Origin: Rhodamnia argentea
Lineage: Eukaryota; Streptophyta; Magnoliopsida; Myrtales; Myrtaceae
DNA length: 64,000 nt
Reading direction: 5' to 3'
NCBI RefSeq assembly: GCF_020921035.1
Contig: NC_063151.1
Span: 32,370,934 to 32,434,933, forward strand
The notes under the pieces were generated by a model. It did no database searches. It saw only the letters and a list, made by a program, of their open reading frames with translations, and was not told the DNA's origin. Shown in pieces: positions 10,901 through 22,957 of the stretch. Position 1 is the stretch's first letter. Every line of letters begins with the position of its first letter. Made by a program: the position numbers and the translations under genes.

Positions 10901-13900
10901 ATGGACCAGTCATGGGTTCGAAAGTCCCCATTGCCTCTCCCTCGACTTAAAGCATATGAAGACAAAAGCTAATATTATCTCAAGACGATTTCCCGACATG
11001 TCACAGCACACATAATAGCAATAAGGAAGTTTCCTACCAATTTACATCTTCTTTAGACTCCTTGCCCCCTATTTCTCTTTATATCACCCTTATGCTTTAT
11101 GGAAACTTTGCTACTTGTGTTTCATTGAGAAACTGATTATTATCAGTTAGCTTCACTCAAGAATGTGTTACCATGATTCTTACATAAGGTAACAATCAAC
11201 AGTATAAAAGCTTTGACTTTTACATGGTACACGTGCTAAAGAGGAGACTAAGATTACACACTCCCTAGAAGAGGCAAGTAAGAAGTTCACAAATTCAGGG
11301 TCTACAAGAATTCTTATTGGCCTACACTAATTTATTCTACAGAATTTACCTAAGATGTTCAATTTAACACTTTAAGTAAGAATTATATTTATTGTATGAT
11401 GCAATGCAAAATTTGAAATACCACAAACATAAAGTAGAAAACCCGCTATCCAATAAAGAGTCAAAATAGTAGCTCACCTTAACACGAAGTTCCTTCATTG
11501 GATGGGGGGTCAGCAAAGCTCTTATAGAAGTGACAATCGGCCCCTGAAAGCAAGTAACTTGTTAACTTCAAAGCTGTCGGTATTAACAAGAAGTACAAAA
11601 AGAGGTCAACATATGGATGCATGCCTGCAAGCCACAAACAACAATTTGGTCTCCTTCATGTAGCACACCATTAACTAGAACAACATCGATAGTTGTTCCA
11701 TGGCCTTCAACCACCTTGACTTCCAACACAGTACACTGGAAATCAATTTGAACACGGTTAGGTTCTTCTGCCAAAACTTCCATGAAAAACAAAAACAAAG
11801 AATCAAGGAAATGAAACACACCTGAACTTCATCCCTAAATGTTAATTTTTCGACCATTGTCTTCTGAGTCCACAGAACAAGTAATAGCAACAAATCTGGG
11901 ACTCCCTCGCCACTGTACCATGTCAAGATGTTAGCTGATATAAAAGATAGTAAAACATCACAAATGAAGAACAGATAATCAGCAACTACAGTGAAAGTAC
12001 ATAGGAAAATGACAAACCTAATAGCACTTGTAGGCACAATACTGAAAACTTCACCCTTCTCTTTATTTTTGTAATATAATTCGGTATTTAGGCCCTGCTC
12101 CTTGAACTGAGTCATAATCTAGAATCCAAAGAAGGACATCCAATAAAAATGTTAAACATCTAGCAGCCCCAGGATGCGAATTTTAATTTATACAAAGAGA
12201 AGTGGGAAACAACTAGAACCTGCGTGAGCCTCATATTGAACTCGTTCTGTACATCTTTCGTTTGTTCCTTCATTGCTTTGATAATTGGTGAATTTCGACA
12301 TGTTTTCCAACCATACAATCTGTCTACCTGCAGAATTTAAAAGATAGTTGTATAGTGAAAAGGTAAATTGACTTTCTGCTTCACGGATATATCTAACTCA
12401 AAAGCTTTTAGTACAACACAGATATGTCCAACTCAAAAGCTTTTTGTACAATCTCACCTTATTTAACGCCACAATGAACTCTGTATTTCTCATCTTCAGA
12501 AGATTTAGTGATTCTATGGTTTGTGGCTCCAAGCCATGCATTATGTCAACCACCAGGATGGCAATGTCACATAAACCTGAACCCCGTGACCTTAAATTCG
12601 TGAATGATTCATGTCCTGGGGTATCAATAACCAATAGTCCAGGCACATTCAGTTTTGCATCTCCCAGTTCTTTAGTTCTCTCTCTTATGTTCTCGGCTGG
12701 GAAGTATGTGGCACCAATCTGCTGTGTAATACCCCCAGCTTCACCTTCCTGCACATTAGTGCCTCGGATGCAGTCTAGAAGCTTGGTCTTACCTGTATCA
12801 ACGTGCCCCATAATACAACAAATTGGGGAACGGAGGTTGTGTCCACTTGGGTTAAATGTGGCATCAGAAAAAGACACTTCTTGTACAGCAGCAGCTTTTC
12901 GCCTGTTCTTCTCCATCACTTCAGCTTCTGGAAGGCTTTTCCTCGTTTCAACTATTTGGGACTTTTCAGGCTCAGAAACTACGGCCTTCTTGGGAGCAAC
13001 AGCTGACTTCCCAGCAGCAGGAGCTACCAAATTGAATTTCAATAGATAAGTCGTCACCAATAGAAGTAGTGAAAAAGTGAATCATAACTCAACACAGAGC
13101 AAAATGAGTAAAATTACCTGTAGTACGAGACACAGGTGCCGCACTCCTTAAACCCTTTTTCATAACTGGTTCAGGCTCAGAGTCGGCCTCTTCATCAGCA
13201 AAGGAGCTTTTGACAGAGATATTAATATCATCCCAGCTCTTTGCATCCCATTCCTCATCATCCTCTTCCTCCATTCCGTTCTCTTCAGCTGCATCAGTGA
13301 CTTCTGACTTCTCCTCCACACTCATTGTATCTACTTCTTCGACATTCTCTGATTCCACTGTATCTGCCTCAATTACAGGCTCCTGCATAATTTCCTCTGA
13401 TTCTATGCTCTGCACTTCTTTCACAGGGGCAGCACCATTTGCCTGGTGCTGAGCTTGTTTTGATTTCTTGGACTGATACTTGGGCCGTTTTGTCGGGGCA
13501 CCACTAGTTTCTCCAGCAGATATATGCAAACCTGCAGTGTTAGCAAGTATCTGATTCCTCATGGCCTCCAACCGCCGAGCCTCTTCTTTCTGCTTTCCTG
13601 TTAAAAGCCTACCTTCCTGTTTCTTCTTTAGAAGCTTCTCTTTTTCCCTTTCCTTTTTCCTACGCTTAGCCTCCTCTGCTTGCCTCTCAAGTTCTTCTTG
13701 TCTGCGTCGCTCCTCTTCTTCCTTCTTTTGTCTCTCCTCCTCTTCTCTTCTTTTCCTCTCTTCAGCTTCCTTCCTTCTAGCAAGTGCCTCCTGCATCTCC
13801 CTAACATGTTTTGGCACTTTCTTGTCAGCAGCTTTACCCTTAGCATCAACCTTTTTGGAAGTGGCAGTTTCACTCTTTACTTCTTCAAGTTTTTCTTCTT

Positions 13901-16133
13901 TAATGTCAACAACGGCAGCAGTAGCCGCTGCAGCTGCTGCTTTCTTCTCTTTTTCCTTTTCTTTCTTTTTCTTCTTCTTCTTTGCTGCAGCAGATTCCAA
14001 ACTTTCTTCTTCAATTTCTTTTTCGGCAGCAGGTTCAGTAGGGGCAACTGACTCAGGCTGGACAGAGGCTTTCTCCTCTTCCGGTGGTGGCTCACTAGGT
14101 TTTGATACAGAAGGCATTTCACCCAGCTCAGCAAGTATTTTATCCAAATCGTCCTCTTCCTGAGCAGTCCTTCCACTTTTCTTCTTCTTCTTCTTGTTCT
14201 TAGAAGTTTCTGGTGCATCTTCACTTTTCTTACTCACTAAAGAGGCAGTATGTAGCAGAGTCAGAAGTAGATTCCATTTAAAATCAAACCGTTGATTACA
14301 ATTAATTTTTTTATCCAAGACAGAATAACGTTGTTAAGCAGGAACATGGAAAAACTCAGAAAAAGCAAATAGTGCCACTCTGTACAGCGGAAAAACAATA
14401 ACAAAACCACTTACATAACAATATCCTATGGAGGCTACAAAGAGGATGTCAATAGGTGCTATACAATTATGCCAATTATGATGAAAAAAATCTTTCATTA
14501 TGTCTCCAAAGGCACCTCAAATCTTTGCTGACATACGCCTCCTAAAGCAATAAAGTTTGTGAAAAGGATATTCTTTGTTTACAATCAATTAAAACCTAGT
14601 AAATGTCCCATTGGAAATCATGTTCCTCTATTCATGACAATGAGCAAGGAAAAGTAACCAAACTATAGTAAATTAATGTGAAAGTACCACTAAGCCTTTA
14701 CTCATGAAGTAGGAAGGTTATATACGACCTTTACCATTGCATGCTAATTTGATTCGCAGAGTAAAAATGGTAGGCAGCAACTTCTTTATTTGACAGAACT
14801 TCAGCCTTTTCTTTCTTTAGTCAGTCGTCTTTAAATATCAAAGTCATTGGGGAGAAAAACGAATAAATTACAAGAACCAGTCTCTAAGCTTCAATGGGAT
14901 TTTAACTACACATGCATATCTACTATGAAAAGCGATAAGCAATGTAGATTTTGGGGTTTTTTGCACATAATTACCTTCCAAATCATTCAGTGGTACATCG
15001 GGTTGCTGCGGTTCTACTACATCAGAGACAATGCTACTCTTCTTCTTCGAAGGTTTTTTCTTCCCTGAAAAGGAGACAGCCAGACCCTCGTCTCTGTCAA
15101 CAGAGTCATCAATGGCTTTAGGAGCTTCCACTACAGAAGAATCATCCTCATCACCTTCAAAAGCAGCACTAAATAAATTAGCACTCTTCTTTGAGGGCTT
15201 AGAAGACTTCTTCTTCTTGCCCGAAAAAGTGATAGCAGCAACATCTTCATCGTGATCTTCATCTTTCTTCCCTTCCTCATCTTGTTCGCCTTCATCGAGT
15301 AAGGCTGTACTAAAAGAATTGCTGTTCTTTTTTGAGGGCTTGGAAGACTTCTTCTTTTTACCAGAGAAGGTAATAGAAATGTCTTCCTCATCATCGTCGT
15401 CTTTCTTGTCCTCATTTTCTTCCCCGTCATCCAAAGCCCCAAAACCCAAGGCACTAAATGCACTGGCACCTTTCTTGCTCCCTTTAGAGGGCTTCTTTTT
15501 CCCAGTAAAAGCAATAACCGGTGCTGCCTCATCATCGCTGTTGCCATCTATTCTATCATCACTGTGGATCACCTCCCCGTCATCTCCTTCCTGATCATTT
15601 AAGGCATCAAAAGCTGAAGAAGAAAACGAGCTGTCACCTTTATTATTCTTCTTAGAAAGCTTCTTCTTGCCCGAAAAGCTCACGACCGGTTCGTCCTCCG
15701 CATCATCACTATCCCCACCACCAGTCACACTAGATGCAACAGACACATCCTCATTATCTTCACCCTCTTCTCCAAGCAGCCCGAAATTCGAGGCCGAGAA
15801 TGCACTTTTTCCCCCTTTCTTCGATTTCATTTTCTTTTTCCCTCTAAGTGCCATTGCTGGAGCATCCTCATCGTCCTCTCCAACCCCCTCCTCCACATCC
15901 TCCTCCTCCTCCTCCTCTGTAGTTGGTCGAGCCCTCGCAGCCCCCTTTATGCCCTTCTGTTTTCCGGCAGCAGGTAACTTCTCCTCCAGAACTTGCGCCG
16001 CTGGCTCTTCAGATAAATCAGTCCCAATCGAGTACTCGTCGTCGTCAACGACGAGGGACTTCTTCTTCGACTTACCAGTGGCCGCAGGAGCTTGATTGTC
16101 CTCGTCTCGCGTGGAAGGCTTCTTCCGCCCCAT
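7968..16133 (-). CDS. EIF5B: Eukaryotic translation initiation factor 5B (ribosomal subunit-joining GTPase)
   Basis: eIF5B is the cytosolic IF2-type GTPase that joins the 60S subunit to the initiation complex. Coding exons in transcript order: 14975-16133, 13118-14236, 12458-13023, 12220-12327, 12018-12118, 11822-11912, 11625-11735, 11478-11543, 9847-9906, 9207-9764, 8548-8667, 8119-8238, 7968-8033. They join in frame to 1414 aa. Residues 1 to about 800 are the low-complexity N-terminal region: acidic and Lys-rich repeats first, then a long Glu/Lys/Arg coiled-coil-like stretch. The GTPase core has the P-loop GHVDTGKT (832-839), DTPGH (893-897) and NKVD (947-950, split by an intron). The family's usual T in GHVDTGKT is present. 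Domains II-IV follow, with [20 protein letters not shown] and [19 protein letters not shown], and the tail ends LKNLFKIQ. The intron after the exon at 11625-11735 begins with GC. All others I checked use GT-AG. A 1.57-kb intron (9907-11477) holds poly-T and G-rich runs near 10040-10093. Confidence 0.96.
14975..15860 (-). repeat. In-frame acidic/Lys repeats in eIF5B exon 1
   Basis: The encoded protein repeats a module of about 45 residues. Each has an FSGKKK or FTGKKK core followed by Ser/Lys, an aromatic-Ser patch such as [12 protein letters not shown], and an Asp/Glu run. Cores include [40 protein letters not shown] (twice) and [13 protein letters not shown], with a weaker [12 protein letters not shown]. 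This is coding sequence of the eIF5B N terminus. Confidence 0.75.
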
Positions 16134-16560
16134 CGAGATTTAATCTCCAGCGTCAATTCGACAAATATGCTCCAAATGAAAAGAAAATCGGTAACCGACG
16201 AGAAACGCCGCCTGCCAGGAGTAATCAACAAACCGCAATCGGAAAACCAGAACATCATCGAGCTAGATCCATTCGACCCGGATCAACAAGCATAGAACCG
16301 AAACGCGAAAAAATAAATAAATAAATCAGACACCACAAAATCACGATGAATGACCCGAACAAAGGCAAGATTCTCTCATCCCGATAACATACAAAAGGCC
16401 CGCTGATACCTGTACGCGCGGGCGGCGGAAGAGACCGTGGAGCTCGTCGGGGCAAGAACTTCGTGGCGGCGCAGAAGCACTGCAGAATCTTCGAGTCCGC
16501 CGTAGGGCAGAGAGAGAATGCGTCAAGAGAATAATGATAAGAATGAAGAGAAAAGAGAGA
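16134..16560 (-). other. eIF5B 5' leader, probably with one intron
   Basis: On the minus strand, the sequence at 16410/16409 reads GTACAG|GTAT, a good donor, and a pyrimidine-rich stretch ending CTGGCAG near 16219 is a plausible acceptor. This would put a first non-coding exon at about 16410-16550 and a second at about 16134-16218 before the ATG. The boundaries are inferred by eye. Confidence 0.45.
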
Positions 16561-16575
16561 GCGAGAGAGAGAAAT

Positions 16576-16585
16576 GAAAATATAG
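16576..16585 (-). promoter_or_regulatory. TATA-like box of eIF5B
   Basis: The minus strand reads CTATATTTTC just upstream of a long CT-rich leader, in the expected place for the first exon. A GCCCACC word lies immediately further upstream. Confidence 0.45.
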
Positions 16586-16716
16586 GGCTGCCCGGTGGGC
16601 TTGGCGTTACAGTGAAAATAAAATTGTCTCTTTTCTTTTGGGGTAAATAGAAACAATAGAGAAAAAGATTTACCAAATTTTTCTGTTAAATTAAAGAAAA
16701 ATAATTTTGATAATTT

Positions 16717-17205
16717 ATACATTGCTGTCGCAAAATTTTATTTCGTCGATAATTTGAATAGCAATGCCTCGTGGAATTTGAGTGAGTTTCGCTTGTACTC
16801 TAAAATTTTTCTGCCTAACTCAATAGTTCGTTACTTGTGAAAAAAAAATCTCCGAGATAAATGCAATTACTCTATTCGAATCATTATAATCTATACATTG
16901 CGGTCGCAAAATAAAATTTGAGTGAGTTTCACTTATTCTCTAACATTTTTCTACCTAATTTAACAGCTCATCTCTTATGGAAAAAAATCCCCAAAATAAA
17001 TGTAATCAGTATATTCAAATCATTATCATTTATACATTGTGGTCGCCAAAATTTTATTTCGACAATAATTTGAATAGCAACGCCTGATAGAATTTCAATG
17101 AGTTTCTCTTATGCTTTGGAATTTTTCTACCTAATTTAATAGTTCATTTCTTGTGGGGAAAAAAAATCCCTAAGATAAATGCAATCAGTATATTTAAAGC
17201 CAAAC
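16717..17205. repeat. AT-rich repeat, three tandem copies
   Basis: Copies begin at 16717, 16894 and 17034 with tacattg-(c/t)-(t/g)-gtcgc. They share words such as gagtgagttt or atgagtttctc, tttttctacctaattta and ataaatgcaatcagtatatt. Copies 1 and 3 are about 170-177 bp. Copy 2 is about 140 bp because it lacks some 40 bp around 'aatttgaatagcaa'. It lies just upstream of the eIF5B promoter. No coding capacity. Confidence 0.7.
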
Positions 17206-17317
17206 CGACGTAAGTCAAACTTAAGTTCATTCGAGCGTGCGGATAATAAGTAATTAAGATAATATTCAATACTTACTTGCCTTCTCTTATTTCGTTATTA
17301 TTATTTTTTTAAATAAT

Positions 17318-18660
17318 TGCATTGAAAGCTCTAAAACTTGTTATAAAAGTGCAAGTAAGTCTTAGAACGTTCAAAAAATACAATTAAGTCTTGACACTTG
17401 TCAAATTGGTACAATCAAGTCTTTCCATTAACTCTGTCTAACTTTGCTAAAGAAAAAAGGCTAGTTCCCTAAGAAAGCCCCAACTTTAGGTCTACTGACG
17501 CTTTTGGCCCGAACTTTTTTTTTTGTCTCATAAAAAACACCAACTTTAGATCTAATGACGATATTGGCCCGAACATTTTTTTGTCTCGTAAAAAAACACT
17601 AACTTTAGCTCAAGTTCCAAAACTAGCCTCCCTTAATTTGGAACCATTGGTTATCCAACATGGCAATTTTATTTCATCAATAAATGGATTTAAGGCACTA
17701 TTGATCGTCTTCTTAGCACGGAATTTGAAATTGTTCATCTGCTTCACCTCTGGCCCAACTTGAAGGGCCATGATTAACCTATTCATCATCTTTTTCACTC
17801 CACCCTGCAAGCATAACCTATTTAATTGGAATCTGAAGCTGTGTATTATCACCCATGGAGAGACGCCATAGTCAAGCCCACGTCTAGAGCCTTCTTTTTT
17901 TAACAAGCCCAGCCCTACTCCTTCCCCGAAGCGAATGAACAACTTCGGATTCCTTGCCAAGAAGAAGATGAATAGTGATAAATAGTGTCTTAAATCCACA
18001 TCAACAAGCCACGTAAATTCATTGATGACGTGAAATTGTCATGTTGGACAACTAAGGGTTCCAAATTAAGGGGGGCTGGATTTGGGACTCGAGTTAAAGT
18101 TTGTGCTTTTTCATGGGATGAAAAAAAATTCGGGTTCAAATCGTCATTGGACCTAAAGTTGGTGCTTTTTTATGAGATAAAAAAAGTTCGAGCCGGAATC
18201 ATCATTAGACCTAAACTTGGTGCTCTCTTAGGGAATTAGCCCAACCAAAAATGCTAATATGATTTTTTTATTATTTTCTCTTTGTGGCTAAAACATGAAA
18301 GACATGGCCATGGTCGATAGTCATTTTGAACCAAATCTAATTCTTTATTGTAAACGATATTCAAATTGGATTAAAATTTTAAATTTTGTAGGGAAAAAAA
18401 AAGAGGCAGGGAGGGTGAGGGCCGCAAAATGACATCGTGTTGGCCTTCTTTTCATGTTTTAGCAACTTTAGCACTACCAAATATAGAATAAATAATAATA
18501 AAAAATCACGTTAGTATTTTCCGTTAATCAAGGTAGACGAAATTAACGGAGTGATGTGATTGCGCTAATTTGATAAGTTTAAGAACTCGACTGCATTTTT
18601 CGAAAGTTTATGACTTAATTGCAATTTCGTGATAAGTTTTAGAATTTTCACCGCACTTAA
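17318..18660. mobile_element. Outer foldback element, interrupted by a second element
   Basis: The left arm (17318-17457) has ctctaaaacttgttataaaag, tacaattaagtcttgac and a copy of aatcaagtctttccattaa. The right arm (about 18480-18660) is the inverse, with gataagttttagaattttc. The left arm resumes at about 18244 (atgctaatatgattttttta), matching the inverse of 18490-18520. The element is therefore one foldback split by the insertion at 17459-18243. It is the same family as 3828-4166. Confidence 0.6.
17459..18243. mobile_element. Inner foldback element, arms of about 240 bp
   Basis: The left end reads GGCTAGTTCCCTAAGAAAG. The right end is its inverse, with GGGAATTAGCC at its very end. Both arms repeat a unit of about 59 bp (caactttaggtctaatgacg ... 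ggcccgaacttttttt) and then continue to words such as aatttggaacc and gtccaacatg. The unique centre runs about 17715-17985. It sits inside the arm of another foldback, so it is the younger insertion. A related element lies at 52395-52985. Confidence 0.7.
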
Positions 18661-18699
18661 CTCTTATTTTTTTTGTAATCGACATATCCTTTTCCTATT

Positions 18700-19055
18700 T
18701 CCTATATGGCTCACTAACAACTTAATGAGTCTTAAATGGGTTCTAAATAGGTCATAAATAGGTTAATTAACTATCTTAAGTTAATTTGATTACTTGTTTA
18801 TTTTACTTTATTTTTTTAATTATACAAATTGCCACAATATTTTAGTGATGTAATTTTTTTAATAATTCATTAATCATGCTAAATTTGGTTAAGTATTTAA
18901 GTATTCTAGTAATATGAGTCGAGTCGGGTATGAGCCGAATATGTGTTGGGCCGGATACGGATCGTTAGATTTGTACTATATGAAAATGGGTCAAAACGAG
19001 TTAAATGAGTCAATATATATCCGATCATATTCGACTCGACTCACCCCTTTAACAT
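18700..19055. mobile_element. MITE of the 'gggtcataaatggg' family
   Basis: It contains aatgggttctaaataggtca, catgagtcgagtcgg-like words and the right part gactcgactcacccc, as in 30627-31064 and 1296-1455. The ends are not sharply defined. Confidence 0.4.
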
Positions 19056-20080
19056 CATTAGATGTTTGTCGAAAAAATTTAAATAACAAGCAAAAAAATA
19101 AAAATCATTCGTTGGAATGGGGATTGATTGGTAAATATTAGAAGGTCGCTTTTGGCTGTGATAACGGATATTGCCGCAAGTATCTATTGCAAATTCACCG
19201 CCTATTGTGGTGTTTGCTTACAATAAAATCTAATACATTCCAACAGACAACATATATTGTGATGTCCCCATGTTAATATATTTTGCTCTAATTACGCTAA
19301 CGTGATTAAGACGTTTCTCGTTAAAAACTAGTGCATGACTGCACCAACACCACATGTTTAAATGGGATACAGTCTTCGACAAAAAAAAAGGGGGGGTATA
19401 CACCTCTATCACGCAAAAAATAAATGATTTGAAAAATACTAAAATAATTGATATAATCACTAATAATAATCAATCGATAAAAATTATTTTCATCAACGAT
19501 AATTGATATTTAAACATTTAATGCATTCTTGATAATCACTCAAAACTTTTGAGAGAGGACCTTTGCATCACCAAATATGTGAAAAGTAATGCACGTGGAC
19601 GTCCACCTAGACATCCTCGTCACGGGAAAACTACACATGGACGTCCACTTCGAATTCCTGTTCCTTTGACCAAAAAAACAAGAATTCCTGTTCCACAGCT
19701 TTCACAATGTAGGGACATGGAAACAATGTCTAAAACCGAAATCTAACACATCAGATGATTCTGCTCCGGGGGACGGACATGGCACATGCAAGCACTACAA
19801 GGGAAAATCATTATGATGTTAAAAGTGTGAAACAATCAACATGAAAAAGATAAACAATCAATGCACCCTTAGTAGGTTCAATCTTGTCAACATCGATTGA
19901 GCGATCACGGTTTCGAGAACTGAGAAACTTCATTTCTCACTTTATTCAAACTAGAAACTTAAAACTGCCTACTTGCTAAGGAAGAAGGCAACTAAGATCA
20001 TTCTCGCAAACACGAGCCACAGTCCAGAATTATGGAGACATCCCAGAATATCAATGACTTAAACAAGGGGGCCCCCTCAG
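19056..20080. other. Intergenic and 3' flank of QCR6
   Basis: No reading frame here looks like a gene. The part from about 19800 to 20080 is likely QCR6 3' UTR, since the stop codon lies at 20081-20083 on the minus strand. Confidence 0.4.
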
Positions 20081-22923
20081 TCACTTCAGTTTTGGGAATA
20101 ATTTAGGAGCAACCTGCAAATTGTTACCAGTTGAATCAGCTATTGTTTGTTGACCACGAACAATGCAAATTAACCATGAATTCTCCAAAAGGGGAACTTA
20201 CACATTTATCCACACAAGACCAATAATCAAAGTACTGCCCGGTGCAGTGCTTGTGCCCTGATTCATCTCCGTGGATCCTCTTCACGCATGCCTATATTAG
20301 GTACCACAGTTTTCATGTGTGGACAGGAAACAAGAAAGGAGGAGAAGAAAAGCTTAAACCTTCTCATCAAAATTGAATGAGAATTAGCACCATAAGGGTT
20401 ACAAGAGAACTCCCAATATTAAGAACCAATGACAATGAAAAACTTAAATTAAGCTTTATCCACCTGACTAGAGTTGACTATTTCATTTCATGGAGATTCA
20501 ACAGTAGAATCTCAATCACAAGAAAAAGAAAATAAATCTAAGCCTCATCAAGGCAAGGGACTGCTAAGGACTGGGACAGAAATCATAGACGGCATTATTA
20601 AACGATAGAATCTCAATAACAAGAAGACTGCTGAGGACTGGGACAGAAATCATAGAGGGCATTTAGTACCACTTCCCATGGCTAAGTGATCAGGGGGAAA
20701 AATTTCAATCACGTAAACCTTAGAGTCTCGGGGGCAAATCTTACAAAAAATGAAGGTGATGTGGATATATTTAGATCTGTGATCTAGATCATATCTCACA
20801 AAAGCATTAATATAACCTTTTAGGCTTCCATAACACCTCCAAAGCATCTTGCAATTGAAAAAAGTTGAGCTGTTGCCTTGCACAGATCTGTGACAACTAA
20901 CTAAACATCTTTGATTTTCAACCAAAAAAAAAAAAAAAACCAAACATCTTTGATAAATCTTTGACAAACATTTTCGACATTGAAGGCAAATTGTCAAATT
21001 AAATCAAATGGCATCCTTCCCAATATTCATTAAAAATGGCATCACACATCCAAATGAGTACTAGATGACTACAAAAATAGCCACTAAAGCAAAGAGAATT
21101 CCACTTTCATTGTACTGACACTGAACATCTAGATAGCAAAACACATCAAACTCTCGCGGCAATTGCAAAACGAAAAGCACATATTCTGAAATTCAGACCA
21201 GCTTTTACCAGCGACTATCATACTCAAACTATTTTCAATAAGCAAAAATTATGTCCTCACTAAAATTTAAGAACATTCCAGGCAGTAAGAATTCACCTCA
21301 TACTCGAGCAAAGGTTTCACACATTTCGGCTTGCAAGAGTCCTCAAAGTACTTCTTTTGATCAACAGGCTCCTCATCCGCCCTAGATGTGGTGCAGATAG
21401 AAAAGGCATTAATATATATCTAATGATTGAGGCAACTAAAGAAATAGACTTTTTGCACGTTCATGAAGCAGTCAAACTGGAGAAACTTATTGGCCATTTT
21501 GGAAGCATTCTCCAATATTTGCTCTAGATGCACATTCACAGGATCAACAACCAACCTTCTTTTTTTTTTTTGGGTAAAGAACAACCAACCTTCTTTCATC
21601 TGCTTCTATTGCCAAGATGCATTAGACAGGTTTTCCAAATTAATCTCCACTAGACAAATTAAGTCTTGCAAACTAACTTCAAGTTTTCAAAATAGCTAGT
21701 TAAAGTATTGGACAGTTTCCTAGTTCTACATAGTGAAAATTTTCTGTATATCAATCCATATTCTGAGCACAAGGTCAAACATTCGGGGTGTGCAAAGGAA
21801 TAAACAACAGGATTCTTTATTTGGGCTGGTGCACTAACCCCTTGGTTTATAGAGTAGGCTTCAAACAAGAAAGAGAAATATTAGATCTTGTAGTTCAAAA
21901 TGTATAGCAACCATAATTGCCAGCCTAGTATTGCAGAAACAAGACTAGTGGGGGAAGTTCATCAATTGATCTTCAGTTTTGCAACATGTATAAGTAGAAG
22001 TTCATTAGTGACGCATCAAAGTTCAAACTCGTACAAACCCATATACCTACATTCAGCGATTCCAAACCCTATCCGGAGCCCAAAGCTATTCATAGGGACA
22101 AGTAATGGTGTACATCGCATAAGAGTTGAATTTACAGACAATACACAGATAAAACAAAGAAAAAAAAGAATTTTCCAAATCCAGACCTAGTTTCGACCAA
22201 AAAAATCCAGACCTAGTCACCGGCTAAAACCATGAAACAGCTTCAAACAAGACTATCGAATCCCAAGACCTCTCAAACCATCAGCCAAAACTGAGCGTAC
22301 GATGCAATCATCTCACCAAAGAAAAAAATGTCACAACAATCAACTCTTGAACTGCAACTCCTGAAGCACTCACTCCTCGTTAACCTTCAAAGCAGGAGTT
22401 GGGAGTATTGTTGCAATTCACCGACCAGTACCATCTTTTCAATCATCCGCTGCTTTCTTTTTAACTCAGTCTTGCAAGTTGCCTTGTTCACCTCACTCTC
22501 AACCAACCTTTACTTTCTACTTCCTGAATCCTGATCACACCCCCAATTGCAAGGAGAAATTGCAATGTGAAAACAAAAACCCGACACTATCCATGTCCAA
22601 GTTTCCTGCATTCTAAACCCCTTTGTTATAACCAAAAGAAATCCCGCCCTGACTTATCAAATCAGTCTAAAAACCACATTAAATTTGCATCATTGATTGA
22701 CGTCTTCCAAACAAACTCCGTCGCCCAGTCATCCATTTCAACACCCAAGACGGAGACTAGCAGAAGAATCCCATAATAATAACCAGAAAATCCGACATGC
22801 AGCAACCAACAAGTTCCAATTCACGACGACTAGAGACCCATTCACGACAAAGTTCAGAAACCACAAGAACAAAAGAAGAAACAAAAAAAACCAAAATACA
22901 GAAAAACTAATTGATACTCACAT
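20081..22923 (-). CDS. QCR6: Cytochrome b-c1 complex subunit 6 (acidic hinge protein, complex III)
   Basis: This is the small acidic hinge subunit of mitochondrial ubiquinol-cytochrome c reductase. It lies on the intermembrane-space side and helps cytochrome c1 interact with cytochrome c. Coding exons in order: 22922-22923 (only the AT of the start codon), 21297-21381, 20202-20291, 20081-20113. They join to 69 aa, the usual plant length. The protein starts MADEEPVDQKKYFEDSCKPK and carries the paired-cysteine hinge fold: CKPKC, EACVKRIHGDESGHKHC, then DYWSCVDKC, ending PKLFPKLK. The start codon is split: exon 1 ends ACGAT before the donor gtgagt, and the next exon opens with G. A leader exon at about 22922-22957 and an earlier one near 23124-23210 are inferred. 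The first coding intron is about 1.54 kb. Confidence 0.93.
20520..20665. repeat. Local duplication in a QCR6 intron
   Basis: The block tagaatctcaat(c/a)acaagaa followed by gactgct(a/g)aggactgg and gacagaaatcatag occurs twice. The second copy lacks an internal piece. It lies in the intron 20292-21296 and has no coding role. Confidence 0.6.
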
Positions 22924-22957
22924 CGTAAGAACGATCTCGACGATTTCAGCAACCTTC
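22922..22957 (-). other. QCR6 5' UTR exon ending in AT of the start codon
   Basis: On the minus strand, ctgtcttcgcag is a strong acceptor before GAAGGTTGCTG. The exon ends ACGAT followed by the donor gtgagtatc. Only 34 bases of leader plus AT are in this exon. Confidence 0.6.

Noticed and set aside
13561..14163. 200-codon plus-strand open frame, Ser/Phe-rich
   Set aside because: It is the antisense shadow of the Glu/Lys-rich coding sequence of eIF5B exon 2.
15319..16095. Plus-strand open frames of 91 and 142 codons
   Set aside because: Antisense shadows of eIF5B exon 1 repeats.
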